From assembly GCF_000499845.2 (NCBI RefSeq), contig NC_023750.2, positions 2,991,913 through 3,055,912 of the forward strand: a stretch of DNA of 64,000 bases, in the 5' to 3' direction. The translations under genes were made by a program, and so were the position numbers. This stretch comes from Phaseolus vulgaris. Taxonomy: Eukaryota; Streptophyta; Magnoliopsida; Fabales; Fabaceae. Under the pieces are notes generated by a model that did not search any database, was not told the origin of the DNA, and saw only the letters and a program-made list of their open reading frames with translations. Below, piece by piece: positions 11,191 through 21,771 of the stretch (positions are counted from its first letter, which is position 1; every line of letters begins with the position of its first letter).

Positions 11191-11982
11191 TGCCTCCCAC
11201 ACCATTCAAAGTATTCAAAAATCTATAACATCATGCACAAGAACTAGGCACATGCAATGGAAGTAAAATTGCATCACTGTACCTTAAACCCTTACTCGTT
11301 ATCTCATAGATTTTAAGCATGTTATAGGGCACAAACAATAATCAAAGTACAAAAATCACACTTTTAGAAATTTATTAGTTTTCCGCCCACATGTTTTTAC
11401 TTAGGGTTTAGGATTTAAACAAAGACTAAAACTACATGTCTACCATTGACTAGCGCTATGGTACATGTTTGATCTTTTTTTTTAGCATGTTGTTGTTGTT
11501 CTAATTATGTTAGTATTGTTTGGGCTATTAGATAGGTTTCCTTGTACAATCCAATTCATATGTATGATGCATATGATTTATTTGGATTTAGGTTGGAACA
11601 TCCCTCAAATGTTTCATTTAGTTTAATTCATTAATTATCGATAATAAAAATTATGAAATTAATTATTTGATTCCATATAACATACTACTAACATCCACTC
11701 AACTCCACATTGTATGTCTTTGTTGTTCAATTTGAGAAGGTTAAAATATTGGAAATGTTTGCTATGAGATGATGCATTTATCACACAAAATCCCCACACC
11801 CCACGCAACCTTCCATGTGAAGGCTTATCCATGTAACATCTCTATTCGATAAGTCTTCCACACAAAGTTAAATGGATGATAGGGCCTTAACTTTTTAGAA
11901 CTTGTCCAACATTTTAGTTTGATCCCCATTAATGACATTTTGTAGTTTTTTTAATTTAAGCTGAGAATGTATATATAATATT
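11191..11982. other. Spacer, no gene seen
   Basis: AT-rich sequence without a coding frame of note. Confidence 0.5.
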
Positions 11983-12397
11983 CACTACAAAAGATTATTA
12001 AATAGAAATTAATGTTAGAGACAAAAATGATGATTTACTATATTGATTAAATTAGAGATTATTTTATAAACTAAAAATTTTATTGGTTTTTAAAGTAGTT
12101 TTTAAATTAGTATCTAACATTAACTACCAAATTTTTAGTTACTAATTACTTTATATTCTAAATTAGTCTCTATTAACATTTTAAAGATTAATTTATAATT
12201 AAAATATTAGTAGCTAAAACCTTCGTAGCTAATTTAAATATCAATTTAGAAATCATTTTATAAATTTTTATCAATAATAGAAATCAGTTTAGATACCAAT
12301 AATGTTTTAATCTCTAAAATATTATTTAACTTAGACAATATAATGATTAATTTTTTTTTTCTAAATTTAATTATTATTTAATGATTGTTTTATAGTG
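11983..12397. mobile_element. CACTA-type palindromic MITE, copy 1
   Basis: The element starts CACTACAAAAGATTATTAAA and ends in a diverged inverted copy, TGTTTTATAGTG. It is flanked on both sides by ATT, a 3-base target duplication as made by CACTA elements. The two halves are diverged inverted copies of motifs such as GGTATCTAATTAGCAACC. It does not code for protein. It is more decayed than the copy at 16315-16698. Confidence 0.75.
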
Positions 12398-12556
12398 ATT
12401 CTCCTACTTTCTATATTCATTTATCACCTCTCTCTCTCTTAAGTTCTATAGATATTGTAAGCTATATTTTAGCTTATATGCAGTTGTTTAGTTGAGCTAA
12501 TTAACAATGTGTTGTTAATGTTTCATACAGTAATTTATGCGTATAAATAGTTCCAT

Positions 12557-12781
12557 TTGATAGTTTTTTTTATATGTAATAGTTATCTCTCTTTTTTCTC
12601 TCTTCAAGAGGTGTTTCCTACTAATGGTCGCTTTCTAGAAAGCGTTTTACATTCAAAGTATAACAAGTCAAAAGTATCTATCATTCAAAGAAAAGTTCTC
12701 TCAATAGGAAACAAAGTATCATTTTTCTTCTCATTGTCAAAAAATGAATGCAGAAAAACATTTGTATATTTTGTTTATTAA
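12557..12781 (+). other. Unassigned 74-codon frame between two MITEs
   Basis: An open frame with a hydrophobic start (FFICNSYLSFFSL) and no domain I recognise. It sits in AT-rich sequence between two MITEs, and no promoter or codon bias supports expression. It is most likely chance, so it is listed only as the contents of this interval. Confidence 0.1.
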
Positions 12782-12850
12782 AGTTAATATATATATCATG
12801 TTGTTTTCTGATAAAATAAATAAATTAACATATTTATAGATAATATATTT

Positions 12851-13212
12851 CACTACAAGACAATTATGAAATAAAAACCAATTTTAGAGACAAAAAATAA
12901 TTAGTTGTTACAGTAACTAACTTAGAGACCATTTTAGAAACTATTTTTTTTCTAAATTAATTTATATTATTGTTAAATAGTTTTTAAACTGGTATCTAAT
13001 TAGCTACCAAAGTTTTAACTACCAATAATTTAGATTATAAATTTGATAGAAAAAACCTTGATTGCTAATTAGATACCAATTTAGAAATCATTTAACAATA
13101 ATAAAAATCAAATTTTTTTCAGTCTATTAAATAGTCTCTAATTTAGTTACTATAACAACTAATTATTTTTTGTTTTTAAATTTAGTTTCTATTTCATGAT
13201 TTTCTTGTAGTG
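12851..13212. mobile_element. CACTA-type palindromic MITE, copy 2
   Basis: The ends CACTACAAGACAATTATGAA and TTCATGATTTTCTTGTAGTG are inverted complements with few differences, and TTT flanks both sides as a 3-base target duplication. The inner sequence mirrors itself about a centre near 13030. There is no coding capacity. Confidence 0.85.
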
Positions 13213-14190
13213 TTTATTAAATTTGATGATATCATCATGTAACAATAATTTTTAATAAACTTATTATGGTATATTTAGTGGGATTGGAGAATTGAAAAGT
13301 ATTCACGAAATCTTAACTTTGATTTTTGTTATTCACCAACCAGTCTGGTAAAATTGGCATTGTCTATCTAAATGAATTAAACAATACTTCATCACAAATA
13401 AATAGTATAACTTTAATGACAAATTCTCCCTATACCTCCATACATTTCTTCTCCATCTCTATACTTCTTTTAATTTCAATAATATCTTTTTAAGTATCAT
13501 TAGAAGTGTGGAGTCTTCTTTTTATTTTCAAGTGATGGTGGTTGCTTGTGGTGGATGGTGGTGAACTTTGCGTTTTGTGATGTATAATTCAAAAGTCACA
13601 AAATTCAAGAAAAAAAACCAATAAAATGTAAAAATGAGGTACAAAACTAAAAAAAAAACATTGAGGAAGGTTGAATTCAACAAATCTTCTCGTTGATCCT
13701 TTCACACACACTCAAATGATGAAATTACTCTCTTAAATGTTGCGACTGAAAAATGATGGAAGTGTCGTGGTAGAAATGTATAAAATACGAATATAACTGA
13801 GATTATTTAATAAGAAGAGATTATGTTTTATGTAGAATTATTTAAATTTTTTAAACGATTAAAACTAACTTTTCATCAATAACATGGAGGTAAAGGATAA
13901 TGTATAAAGGTGGATGGAGAATTTTCCAATTCTAATTCATGGAGTCTATCCATGCAAGGAAAAGTCTATATTCTATCTCCATCCTCAATTGGGTTAATGA
14001 TAGTCACAACATCTAGAATGGATTAATCTCAAGTCTAAAAAATAGGTGACAAAGACAAAAAAATATTCACCCATCATTAATTATCAGATTGTTGAAGCCT
14101 ATTTTTACTTGGGATAAGTTAGAAAAAGTCTTTTAATCCTGAGCCGAAAAATAAGACCATTATTTTGTTTTGTCTTTCACCAAACCATGA
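13213..14190. other. Upstream spacer of the GDSL gene
   Basis: No gene is seen. The stretch near 13500-13570 is slightly GC-richer, with repeated GGTGGTTG-like motifs, but has no frame of note. Confidence 0.5.
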
Positions 14191-14196
14191 TACTGC

Positions 14197-14218
14197 TATA
14201 TATATATGTATATATAAT
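14197..14218 (+). promoter_or_regulatory. TATA-rich core promoter of the GDSL gene
   Basis: A run of alternating TATATA lies about 50-70 bases before the ATG at 14267. It is a plausible TATA region, but in AT-rich DNA the exact box cannot be fixed. Confidence 0.45.
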
Positions 14219-14266
14219 ACCTGGTAGAAGGTGATATATTGCAGAAGCAAAGCATAGGAGTAAAGC

Positions 14267-17200
14267 ATGGGAGGTTTAAGTGGTTTGTTGGTGTTTTCTT
14301 TGGGAATTTTGATCCAAATAAGGTACTGTCATAGCAGCAGCATTACAACATGCTTGCCTCAGAACTATGCTGCACTATTCATATTTGGAGATTCACTATT
14401 TGATAATGGAAACAACAACTACATCAACACCACCACCTCTTACCAAGCAAATTATGCTCCCTATGGACAAACTTTCTTCAAATACCCCTCTGGCAGGTTT
14501 TCTGATGGACGCATGATATCAGATGTTGTTGGTACGCACATTTTATTTCATCTGCTTTCGTTTTAATTTGTAGTTGCAGCTGAGTTTTGCTTGTGTTCTT
14601 GATGCTGCAGAAAATTACAGACAAAAAATGTTGCCACTATTTACAACTTTGTTTCACATTGTGGATGAAATTACAGTCTTATATATAGATATTTAATCTG
14701 TTCATCATTTGGTGAAAGAAACATGATTTGCAATTTAACTGAAAAATCCACCTTAATTATTTGGTAAATGCTTCATTGATTATGATAAGTTCATATATTG
14801 ATTTGGTGCAAAACTTGTGTTAATTATGTTATGTTTTTCTTAGCTGAACTTGCTAAGTTGCCCATACTTCCACCATACTTGCATCCGGGTCGTGTTGAAC
14901 AGATCTATGGAGTCAATTTTGCTTCAGGAGGTGCAGGTGCTCTCAGTGAAACTTCTCAAGGATTTGTAAGATTAATTTCATCATCATCAATTATATTATA
15001 AATTATTATTATTATTATTATTATATATATATTTTAATCAGCAATAAAGATTTAATAAATAGAAGTATTAAGGGTAATCCAACCCATTTACACAATTCCT
15101 TATACTAAAGAAATGAGGTTTCCAGATAACATGCCTAAACATAGACATATTTTACACATATATCTGTTAATCTTAACCTCTTTAAAAACAACAAGATGTC
15201 AATACATAAACCAAATTAGCTATCAAGGAATCCTACAACTTAGTCCAATTTCAGACTATAAGCGTATCAGCTCAAAAGAAAGACTTTGTCTCCTTGCTAT
15301 CTACTGCATTTTCCAAACATCCATTATGATTATAGTTGTATCCCAAGAGCATTCCTCTCATGCAAACCAAGAATCCAACCAAAAGCAAAGAAAGGGCGTT
15401 AATCATCAATGTATTGATTTTAAACATTTATATACATTAATACACCAATCAGAATAAGAGATATACATGTGTGTGTAAAATGTGAAATAGCTATTCTAAA
15501 GGTTCAAAATATTAGTTTCAAGTAACAGATTGATTAGAAGTGTAGAATTGATTGACTTTAATATATTTTGAGTAGTTTTTATTGGAAAAATAATTACAGT
15601 GCTAAATTTTATCATTTTAACTTATTTTTTGGAATAAAAATATTAAATATAAGGGACTAGGTTTTTAACCCAAATTCATTTTATAGAATAAAAGTCAATC
15701 ACGCTTGTTCACAAATTGGGAGAACCTCAACAAAAGAAAAAAACAATATAGATTTCTTTGTTTTTATTATTAAAATTATCTTAGTTTCCACAAATCGATC
15801 ATAGCCATCAAATATTTTAATTAGTTAAAATGGTTATTTCTAAATATTGACTAAACTCTTATTTTCTTTCCATGCATTGATTAAATAACATTGACTAAAA
15901 TTATGTCTAAATATTTGTTCCCAATTCTCTCTTGCTAACTTTTGACCCAATAAAAAGAAAATGAGAATTGATTAGTCTCCGTGTGCGATGAATAGACTCA
16001 CCTATAGAGAATTATATTAGATTTGTTCTTCAAAAACACTTCTACATATAAAAAAAAAATTAAAATTTGACTTTTCAAGAACTAAAATTAATTTGTAAGA
16101 AAAAATATATGATTTCTAAATTATTTTTAACTATAAATAAACTAATATTAACTAAAAAGTTTTCTTTTATGAAGAAGTCTTTGTAGAAAAATCAATCAAA
16201 ACAAACCTATAAAATAGAGATGATGTTTTATTATTAATAGGTATACAAGTTTCACAAATCTTTTTATCATATAAAAGTGTCTGACTTAATTCTATACGGA
16301 GTTTGGTCCTGATTCACTACAAGAAAATCATGAAATAGAAATCAATTTTTAGAGACTAAAATAATTAATTGCAATAGTAACTAAATTAGAAACCATTTTA
16401 GAAACTAAACAAAAAATTAGTTTCTAAATTAGTTTCTATTATTGTTAAATAGTTTCAAATTTGGTATCTAATTAGCAACCAAGGTTTTAACTACCAATAA
16501 TTTAGTTTCTAAATTTGGTCTCTAAAACCTTGGTTGCTAATTAGATACCAATTTAGAAACGATTTAACAATAATAGAAACTAATTTAGAAACCAATTTTT
16601 TTTGTTAGTTTATAAAATGGTCTCTAATTTAGTTACTACTGCTACTAATTATTTTGGTATCTAAAAATTGGTTTCTATTTCATAATTTTCTTGTAGTGAT
16701 TACTACTAAATTTTCTTCTGTCTGCTTTTATTGTTCTGATTGGTGTTTTAATCCGTTGTTTTGTTTTTCTTCACTTTAGTTTGTTATCGGTAGGAGTTTT
16801 TGTCAGTTAGAATAGATGTCCGAAAAAATTGATATTGTTAGACTGTTTGTTCTCTTTGTATATGAGTTTGCTCATCCATTAAATAGTTCATATGTATATA
16901 TTATTTATTGTTGGAAAAAAAAAATCATACATCAAAATTTAGTTACTTAGGTGTTTTAATAAACACTATTAATCTAACCTTGTTGTCTGGTGTTTTATCC
17001 TTGATGCAGGCTATAGACCTAAAACTCAGCTAAGTTATTTAAAAAACCTAAAGAATTTATTTAGTGAGAGAGTGGGAAAAGAAATAGCAGAGGAAATTAT
17101 GTCAAAATCTGTGTACCTGTTTAGCATTGGAAGCAATGACTATGCCTCTCTTCTCAACACAAACTCAAGTTCTGTGCTTCTTCCAGGTGATCATCAAGGG

Positions 17201-18668
17201 TTTGTAGATACTGTGATTGGAAACCTCACAGAAGTCATAACAGTAAGAACAAACTTCAATCTTAATAAATTCTTGAGAAATTACCTTTTTTATATTCTCT
17301 TTAATTAGTCTCTTGATGCATGATATACTTTTGGCATCACAGTAATTTTGATTTTTATATTTTATAAAATTTATTAGTTTGGTCTCTATTATTTTTTCTA
17401 CAATTGTAGTACCTTAATTTTTAATTATATGCAATATTTTATTTATTTTTTAAATATTTTTAGCTTTATTTCACTTTTACTTATAAAAATTTATTAAATC
17501 ACTAATATTTATATTTGTTATCAAGTTCCTACAACTACTAGTCTTTTCCATTGTGTAAAAATGTCATAAGTAACCTACTTTTTTCTTCAAAATATACGTC
17601 TCTATAATAAAATTATTACATAAAAAACTAATTTTAGAAAAAATAATAATTAATTACAATATTTATTATATTAGATATTATTTTAAAGACTAGAAAAATT
17701 ATTTACAGTAAGAAATAATTTTTAAATTGAATATTTATAACTCATAATTTATAAATTAGTTTATAAATTTTATCAATAATAAAAAATACTTAGATATAAT
17801 AAATTTTTTAGTATTGAATGTAATCAATTTTTTTATCTTTAAAATTATTTTTTATTTAATTATTTTCTTAGTGTATAAACAACTGAAAATTGAATAAAGC
17901 TACCGATAATTAAAAATTCAAGGATTCAAAGTTGCATTGAGGAAATTCAGGAACCAAAGTTATATATAATTAAAAATTAAGGGATAGAAATTTAGGAACC
18001 AAATGTTTGAATTTTGTAAATATAGGAAAAAAGAGTAGACCTTGTATTTTTCATAACCCTAACCCTAATATTTGTATGGTATAACTTTAGGAAATTTATA
18101 AGCTTGGTGGAAAGAAATTTGGATTTGTTAATATGGGTCCACTAGGTTGTTCACCGGCCATAAGGGTTTTGGTGAATAATGGAAGCACATGCTTTGAAGA
18201 ATTTTCAGCCATTGCAAGGCTACACAACAATGCACTCTCAGAAAAGCTTCACCAGCTAGAGAAACAGCTCAAGGGTTTCAGATATTCAATCAATGATTTC
18301 TATGGTGCATTTTCTGAAGTGCTGAACAATCCTACAAAATATGGTATTCTCTAACCCCATCTTTCATCAATTTTTGTTTCTGAGAATACTGTAATCACTG
18401 TTTTGGCTTGCTGTTCTTCATGGGAATTGAAGGTTTCACAGAAGCGAGTGTGGCATGTTGTGGAGGTGGAGCATATAGAGGAGATGGTAGTTGTGGAGGG
18501 AATAAAGGGTTAAAAGAATACGAGTTATGTGAGAATGTGAATGAACATTTGTTCTTCGATTCTAATCATCTTACTGATAGAGCTAGCCAGCATTTCGCAG
18601 AGCTGATATGGAATGGAAATCACACTGTCACAGCTCCTTACAATCTTAAACAACTGTTTGAATTTTGA
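14267..18668 (+). CDS. GDSL esterase/lipase (GLIP-type), five exons, frame break in exon 3
   Basis: A secreted SGNH-hydrolase gene. Exons inferred from GT-AG sites and homology: 14267-14531, 14844-14965, 17010-17242, 18091-18343 and 18433-18668. The product starts with a signal peptide (about residues 1-24). Block I is FIFGDSLFDNGNNNY with catalytic Ser43, block II is GVNFASGGAGAL, block III is SIGSNDY, and block V is FFDSNHLTD with the Asp and His of the triad. All splice phases agree except between exons 2 and 3. Exon 2 ends in phase 0, but the downstream frame of exon 3 would need one more base in the A-run at 17021-17024, so as written translation stops at 17031-17033 after 136 residues. 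With normal phasing the protein would be 369 residues, typical of the family. Either this is a young pseudogene or an A was lost in sequencing. Intron 2 (2 kb) and intron 3 (0.85 kb) hold transposons. The family cleaves esters or lipids in the apoplast; the substrate is unknown. Confidence 0.85.
15031..15460 (-). mobile_element. LINE 3' fragment in GDSL intron 2
   Basis: On the plus strand it begins TTTTAATCAGCAATAAAG, matching the poly(T)-ATCAGCAATAAG end of the minus-strand LINE at 54880. It continues with a diverged match to the AGGGGTGGTTCAACCCTTAT block as AAGGGTAATCCAACCCATTT. A short open frame at 15113-15457 lies within it and is not a gene. The far boundary is approximate. An ATT/AT microsatellite precedes it at 15001-15033. 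Confidence 0.55.
16315..16698. mobile_element. CACTA-type palindromic MITE, best preserved copy
   Basis: A 384-base element in GDSL intron 2. It begins CACTACAAGAAAATCATGAA, ends TTCATAATTTTCTTGTAGTG, and is flanked by ATT on both sides (16312-16314 and 16699-16701). The left and right halves are close inverted copies along almost their whole length, for example GGTATCTAATTAGCAACCAA against TTGGTTGCTAATTAGATACC, centred near 16507. A transcript through the intron could therefore fold into a long hairpin. There is no protein frame. Confidence 0.92.
16702..16925 (+). mobile_element. LINE 3' fragment next to the MITE
   Basis: TTATTGTTCTGATTGGTG and the terminal TTTATTGTTGGAAAAAAAAAA resemble the 3' region of the LINE fragments at 6300-6530 and, in reverse, 54880-56612. 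It abuts the MITE, whose ATT duplication is shared with its edge. Its divergence suggests an old insertion. Confidence 0.45.
17340..18030. mobile_element. Decayed nested inverted-repeat elements in GDSL intron 3
   Basis: An outer pair of diverged inverted segments (TAGTTTGGTCTCTA near 17380 and TTTAGGAACCAAATG near 17995) surrounds an inner, badly decayed relative of the CACTACAAGAAAA MITE family (about 17597-17875, ending TTATTTTCTTAGTG). Both layers are non-coding. The outer boundaries are inferred and uncertain. Confidence 0.4.
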
Positions 18669-18849
18669 ACTTTCAAGACATGATACCATGATGTGTTTGT
18701 TTCCACATTATGTTTTTAGTTCACTCTTTGTGCTTTGTATCATATGATAATGATAATAAGGGTTTGAGGTTGCTAAATAAAACATTGTTTCATAGCGACT
18801 TCAATTCATATAGCTCTTTGAATATTACCTGTTAAGACTTTTGGATTAA

Positions 18850-19095
18850 ATTAATTTGTCTTAGAGAGTAAATATGTTTTTAAGTCAACCTTGCCTCCAT
18901 ATGACTTAACTAATCTGAAACCTATTTTTCAAATGTGTAATTAGCTTCCCGATTTACATAATTTGAAAAGTTTTTTTCAGATGCATGATTACTTCTCGAA
19001 TTACATAATTTGGAAGTCTTTTTTATCTTCCGAATTATGTGATCCAAAAGTCTTTTTTTAAATGTGTTTCTGGATTACATAATCCGGAAGATACT
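18850..19095 (+). repeat. Imperfect short palindromic tandem repeat after the GDSL gene
   Basis: The motif TTCCGGATTACATAATCCGG recurs in diverged forms (CTTCCCGATTTACATAATTTG, TTCTCGAATTACATAATTTG, CTTCCGAATTATGTGATCC, TTTCTGGATTACATAATCCG) at roughly 45-60 base spacing, separated by T-rich linkers. Each unit is a near palindrome around TACATA or TATGTG. There is no coding capacity. Confidence 0.6.
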
Positions 19096-19099
19096 CTAT

Positions 19100-21770
19100 G
19101 GGAGTGGCATGAAAGGGATACAAATGTATTTTCATGTTTTGTATGGAAATGACAGAAGAAGATATGGAGGTGGAGAAATAAACCGTCTTAATTTTGATGT
19201 TTTGGATTTGTTGGGTTTGGGTATGAGTCCAATACCTTTTTTTTCACACATCATGTACTATAACAAAAGGCATGGTGTAAGCATGTTTTCTTAATATTAA
19301 GTGTGATATATTAAAGAACAATCTTAGTGAGTAATTTAATAGTACTATATTTGTATACTTGTGGTTCAAATAAGGATATCATAACCATAAGTGAGTGGAT
19401 TAGAATGTATAAATTAATAGGGCAAATTCTAATTCCATCATATCAATTATAACATATATCCAATCTATTATTTGAAATGACAAAAGTGTCTTTAAAAAAA
19501 ATGAAAATAACCTGGGATAAAAAGAGGGTGTGGATAAAAATTACTTATAGAATTTTTTTTTTTCAGAAATATTTCAGATTCTGAATTTTTTTATCCAAAA
19601 TGTATTTTTAATTTTGAATTCTGGATTATTTTTTCTGGAATGTATTTTTTTAGTTTTGAAAGGGTCACAAAGCTATTAATTGGCAATTTATTCGTGCACC
19701 ATATCACTTTTAATTTGAACCCTATTATTTTTTAAAAATTTCTAAAATTAGGGTTATGATATAACAATGAAAATCTTTAAAAAGAATAAGTAGTTGTTTC
19801 GTCAAGGGAAACTATACCCGTAAAAAGAATAGATCTCTTTGCAATCAAATTTTAGTAAGGGAATCGATTAGATGTCAGAAAGGCATTAGCATCATATGAC
19901 GTTTTTTCTTAAGATGTTAGTTAAATGTAAAAAATTAATATAATTCTTAAATATTTCGTTGCTCATAAATCATAAAAAAATCAATCTATCCGTTAATAAT
20001 TTTTTAGAAAAAGAAATATTTATTTAAATTTGACAAAGATTAAACTTACTCCTATATTATTTTGAAGTTGTCTATTATTCAATACCTTATCAAGGTTTAG
20101 CATGTATGCTAATTATTTTTATTTTATTTATCGCATTTAAAGGTAAATTAACCAATGAAGTAATTGCCCAAATTAGAGGATAAAATGAGGGATGAAATAA
20201 CATGTAAAAAGTTAAGATTTTAAGGTCACATTAATATAAATTATTTTTAATTAACGTTGTTGAGATTATTTATTTGTTAATATATGTTAGAGATAGGTTT
20301 TAGTTGAAGATTTTCTCAATCAATATCAATAAATTATTTTTCGATGTTAACAAAAAATTTATATTAAAATGTAGTGATTAATTTTTGTTAATGTTTTTAG
20401 ATATTCTTTTATCCACGCCACTAGTATTATTAAAAAAAATACAAGTTAATAAATTTAAATTACCTTATCTCAATAAAATATTTTAAAAAATTAAATAAAT
20501 TGAAATGGAATCCATTCTAGTTCAACATTTCTAAAAGGTTATGAAATTACGTATATTTTATTATTATTTCATTTCTACATATACAATTTATAACATAATG
20601 ATGTAACAATTTATGGCACTATCTTACACCAAGTTTTAATTTAAATAACCCATTAAATTTCTAAACAATGGAAAAGAAAAAAAAAACTAATAATGATTGT
20701 ATTATGAGCAAATTAGGTGCCACGAAGTCAACCAATTAAGAAATATTAAATTGTTGTGAAAAAAAAAAGTTTTTGAAGATAATTGAAACTAAAAGAATGA
20801 TTGTTTTCTTGGTTGGTCTATCTTTCCTTTATTTCACTTAAATGATCTCCTCGTACTCCTTTCGCTTCTCTACTCTTCGTCTCCATGAACTCTGAGTTCG
20901 GATGGTACCGCAAAAGGCACTATGATGCTCAAGTGAAATTTCGGTGTTCGGCACTAAGTGTTATTAGTACTGATGTACCTGATTCTTAGAATTTGTACCT
21001 ATTTATATTATTATCATGGGTCTTTCACTATTGGGTCAAATTAAGGATTTGGATCATAATTAAGAATATATTACCTAGTATCGATCGATCTTAACCGAGT
21101 ACCAGACCTCCAGGTGTCACATACTCAAGTCCTTGAACAGGATGGAGGTAAAACTCAACCAACATTATGTCAACATTTTCTTAAATCATCACATCTATAT
21201 TATATAGATCTTGACATCAACATATTAATTTGGTAATTCTTACAATTTGTCCCTCATTTATACAATAATAATTAATAACCCTTCCAAGAAAGGTTACGTT
21301 TTGAAGAAAGGTATTTTTTAAAATTTTCGTTAATAATAACAATAAATTAAAAACTTACATGGACAACTATCTTATCATAATATTAATTATATATATAAGT
21401 AAAATCATTTTTAATTGTAAAACTCACATATTAAATTTGTCATTCATATTAACTTTCTATCTCTCCTAGTTACTAATAATGATCTTAAAAAAAAAATTCA
21501 AATTTTAGAGTTTCGAAAAAAAAATAGGAGACAATCAATATATTTTAAATTTTACAAGGATGCAAAAACTCATTATACTTTTTGTTTAATTAGAAGGATA
21601 ATGGAAGGTCCATTTTAATCAATGTTAATGAATGTTTCATTTTCATGAAGGACCAAATTTTTTTTTCCTTTTTTTTTCAATGATAATCATAATCTTGCAA
21701 CAAAACCAATGATGGTGTGAATGTGATATAACTCTTCTCCAAAACTTGTGGTTATAAGCAATTGAGTCTT
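19100..21770. other. Intergenic stretch between the GDSL and BAP31 genes
   Basis: No gene is recognised. The frame at 19064-19294 lacks any known domain. A less AT-rich piece at about 20840-21130 (TTTCGGTGTTCGGCACT, CCGAGTACCAGACCTCCAGG) may be an LTR remnant, but no ends are visible. Confidence 0.45.
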
Positions 21771-21771
21771 T

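Noticed and set aside
15113..15457. 114-codon frame in GDSL intron 2
   Set aside because: It lies inside a LINE 3' fragment, has no domain and is between paired splice sites of the gene.
18050..18070. Possible telomere remnant (AACCCTAACCCTAA)
   Set aside because: There are only two units, inside an intron next to a splice acceptor; this is too short to mean anything.
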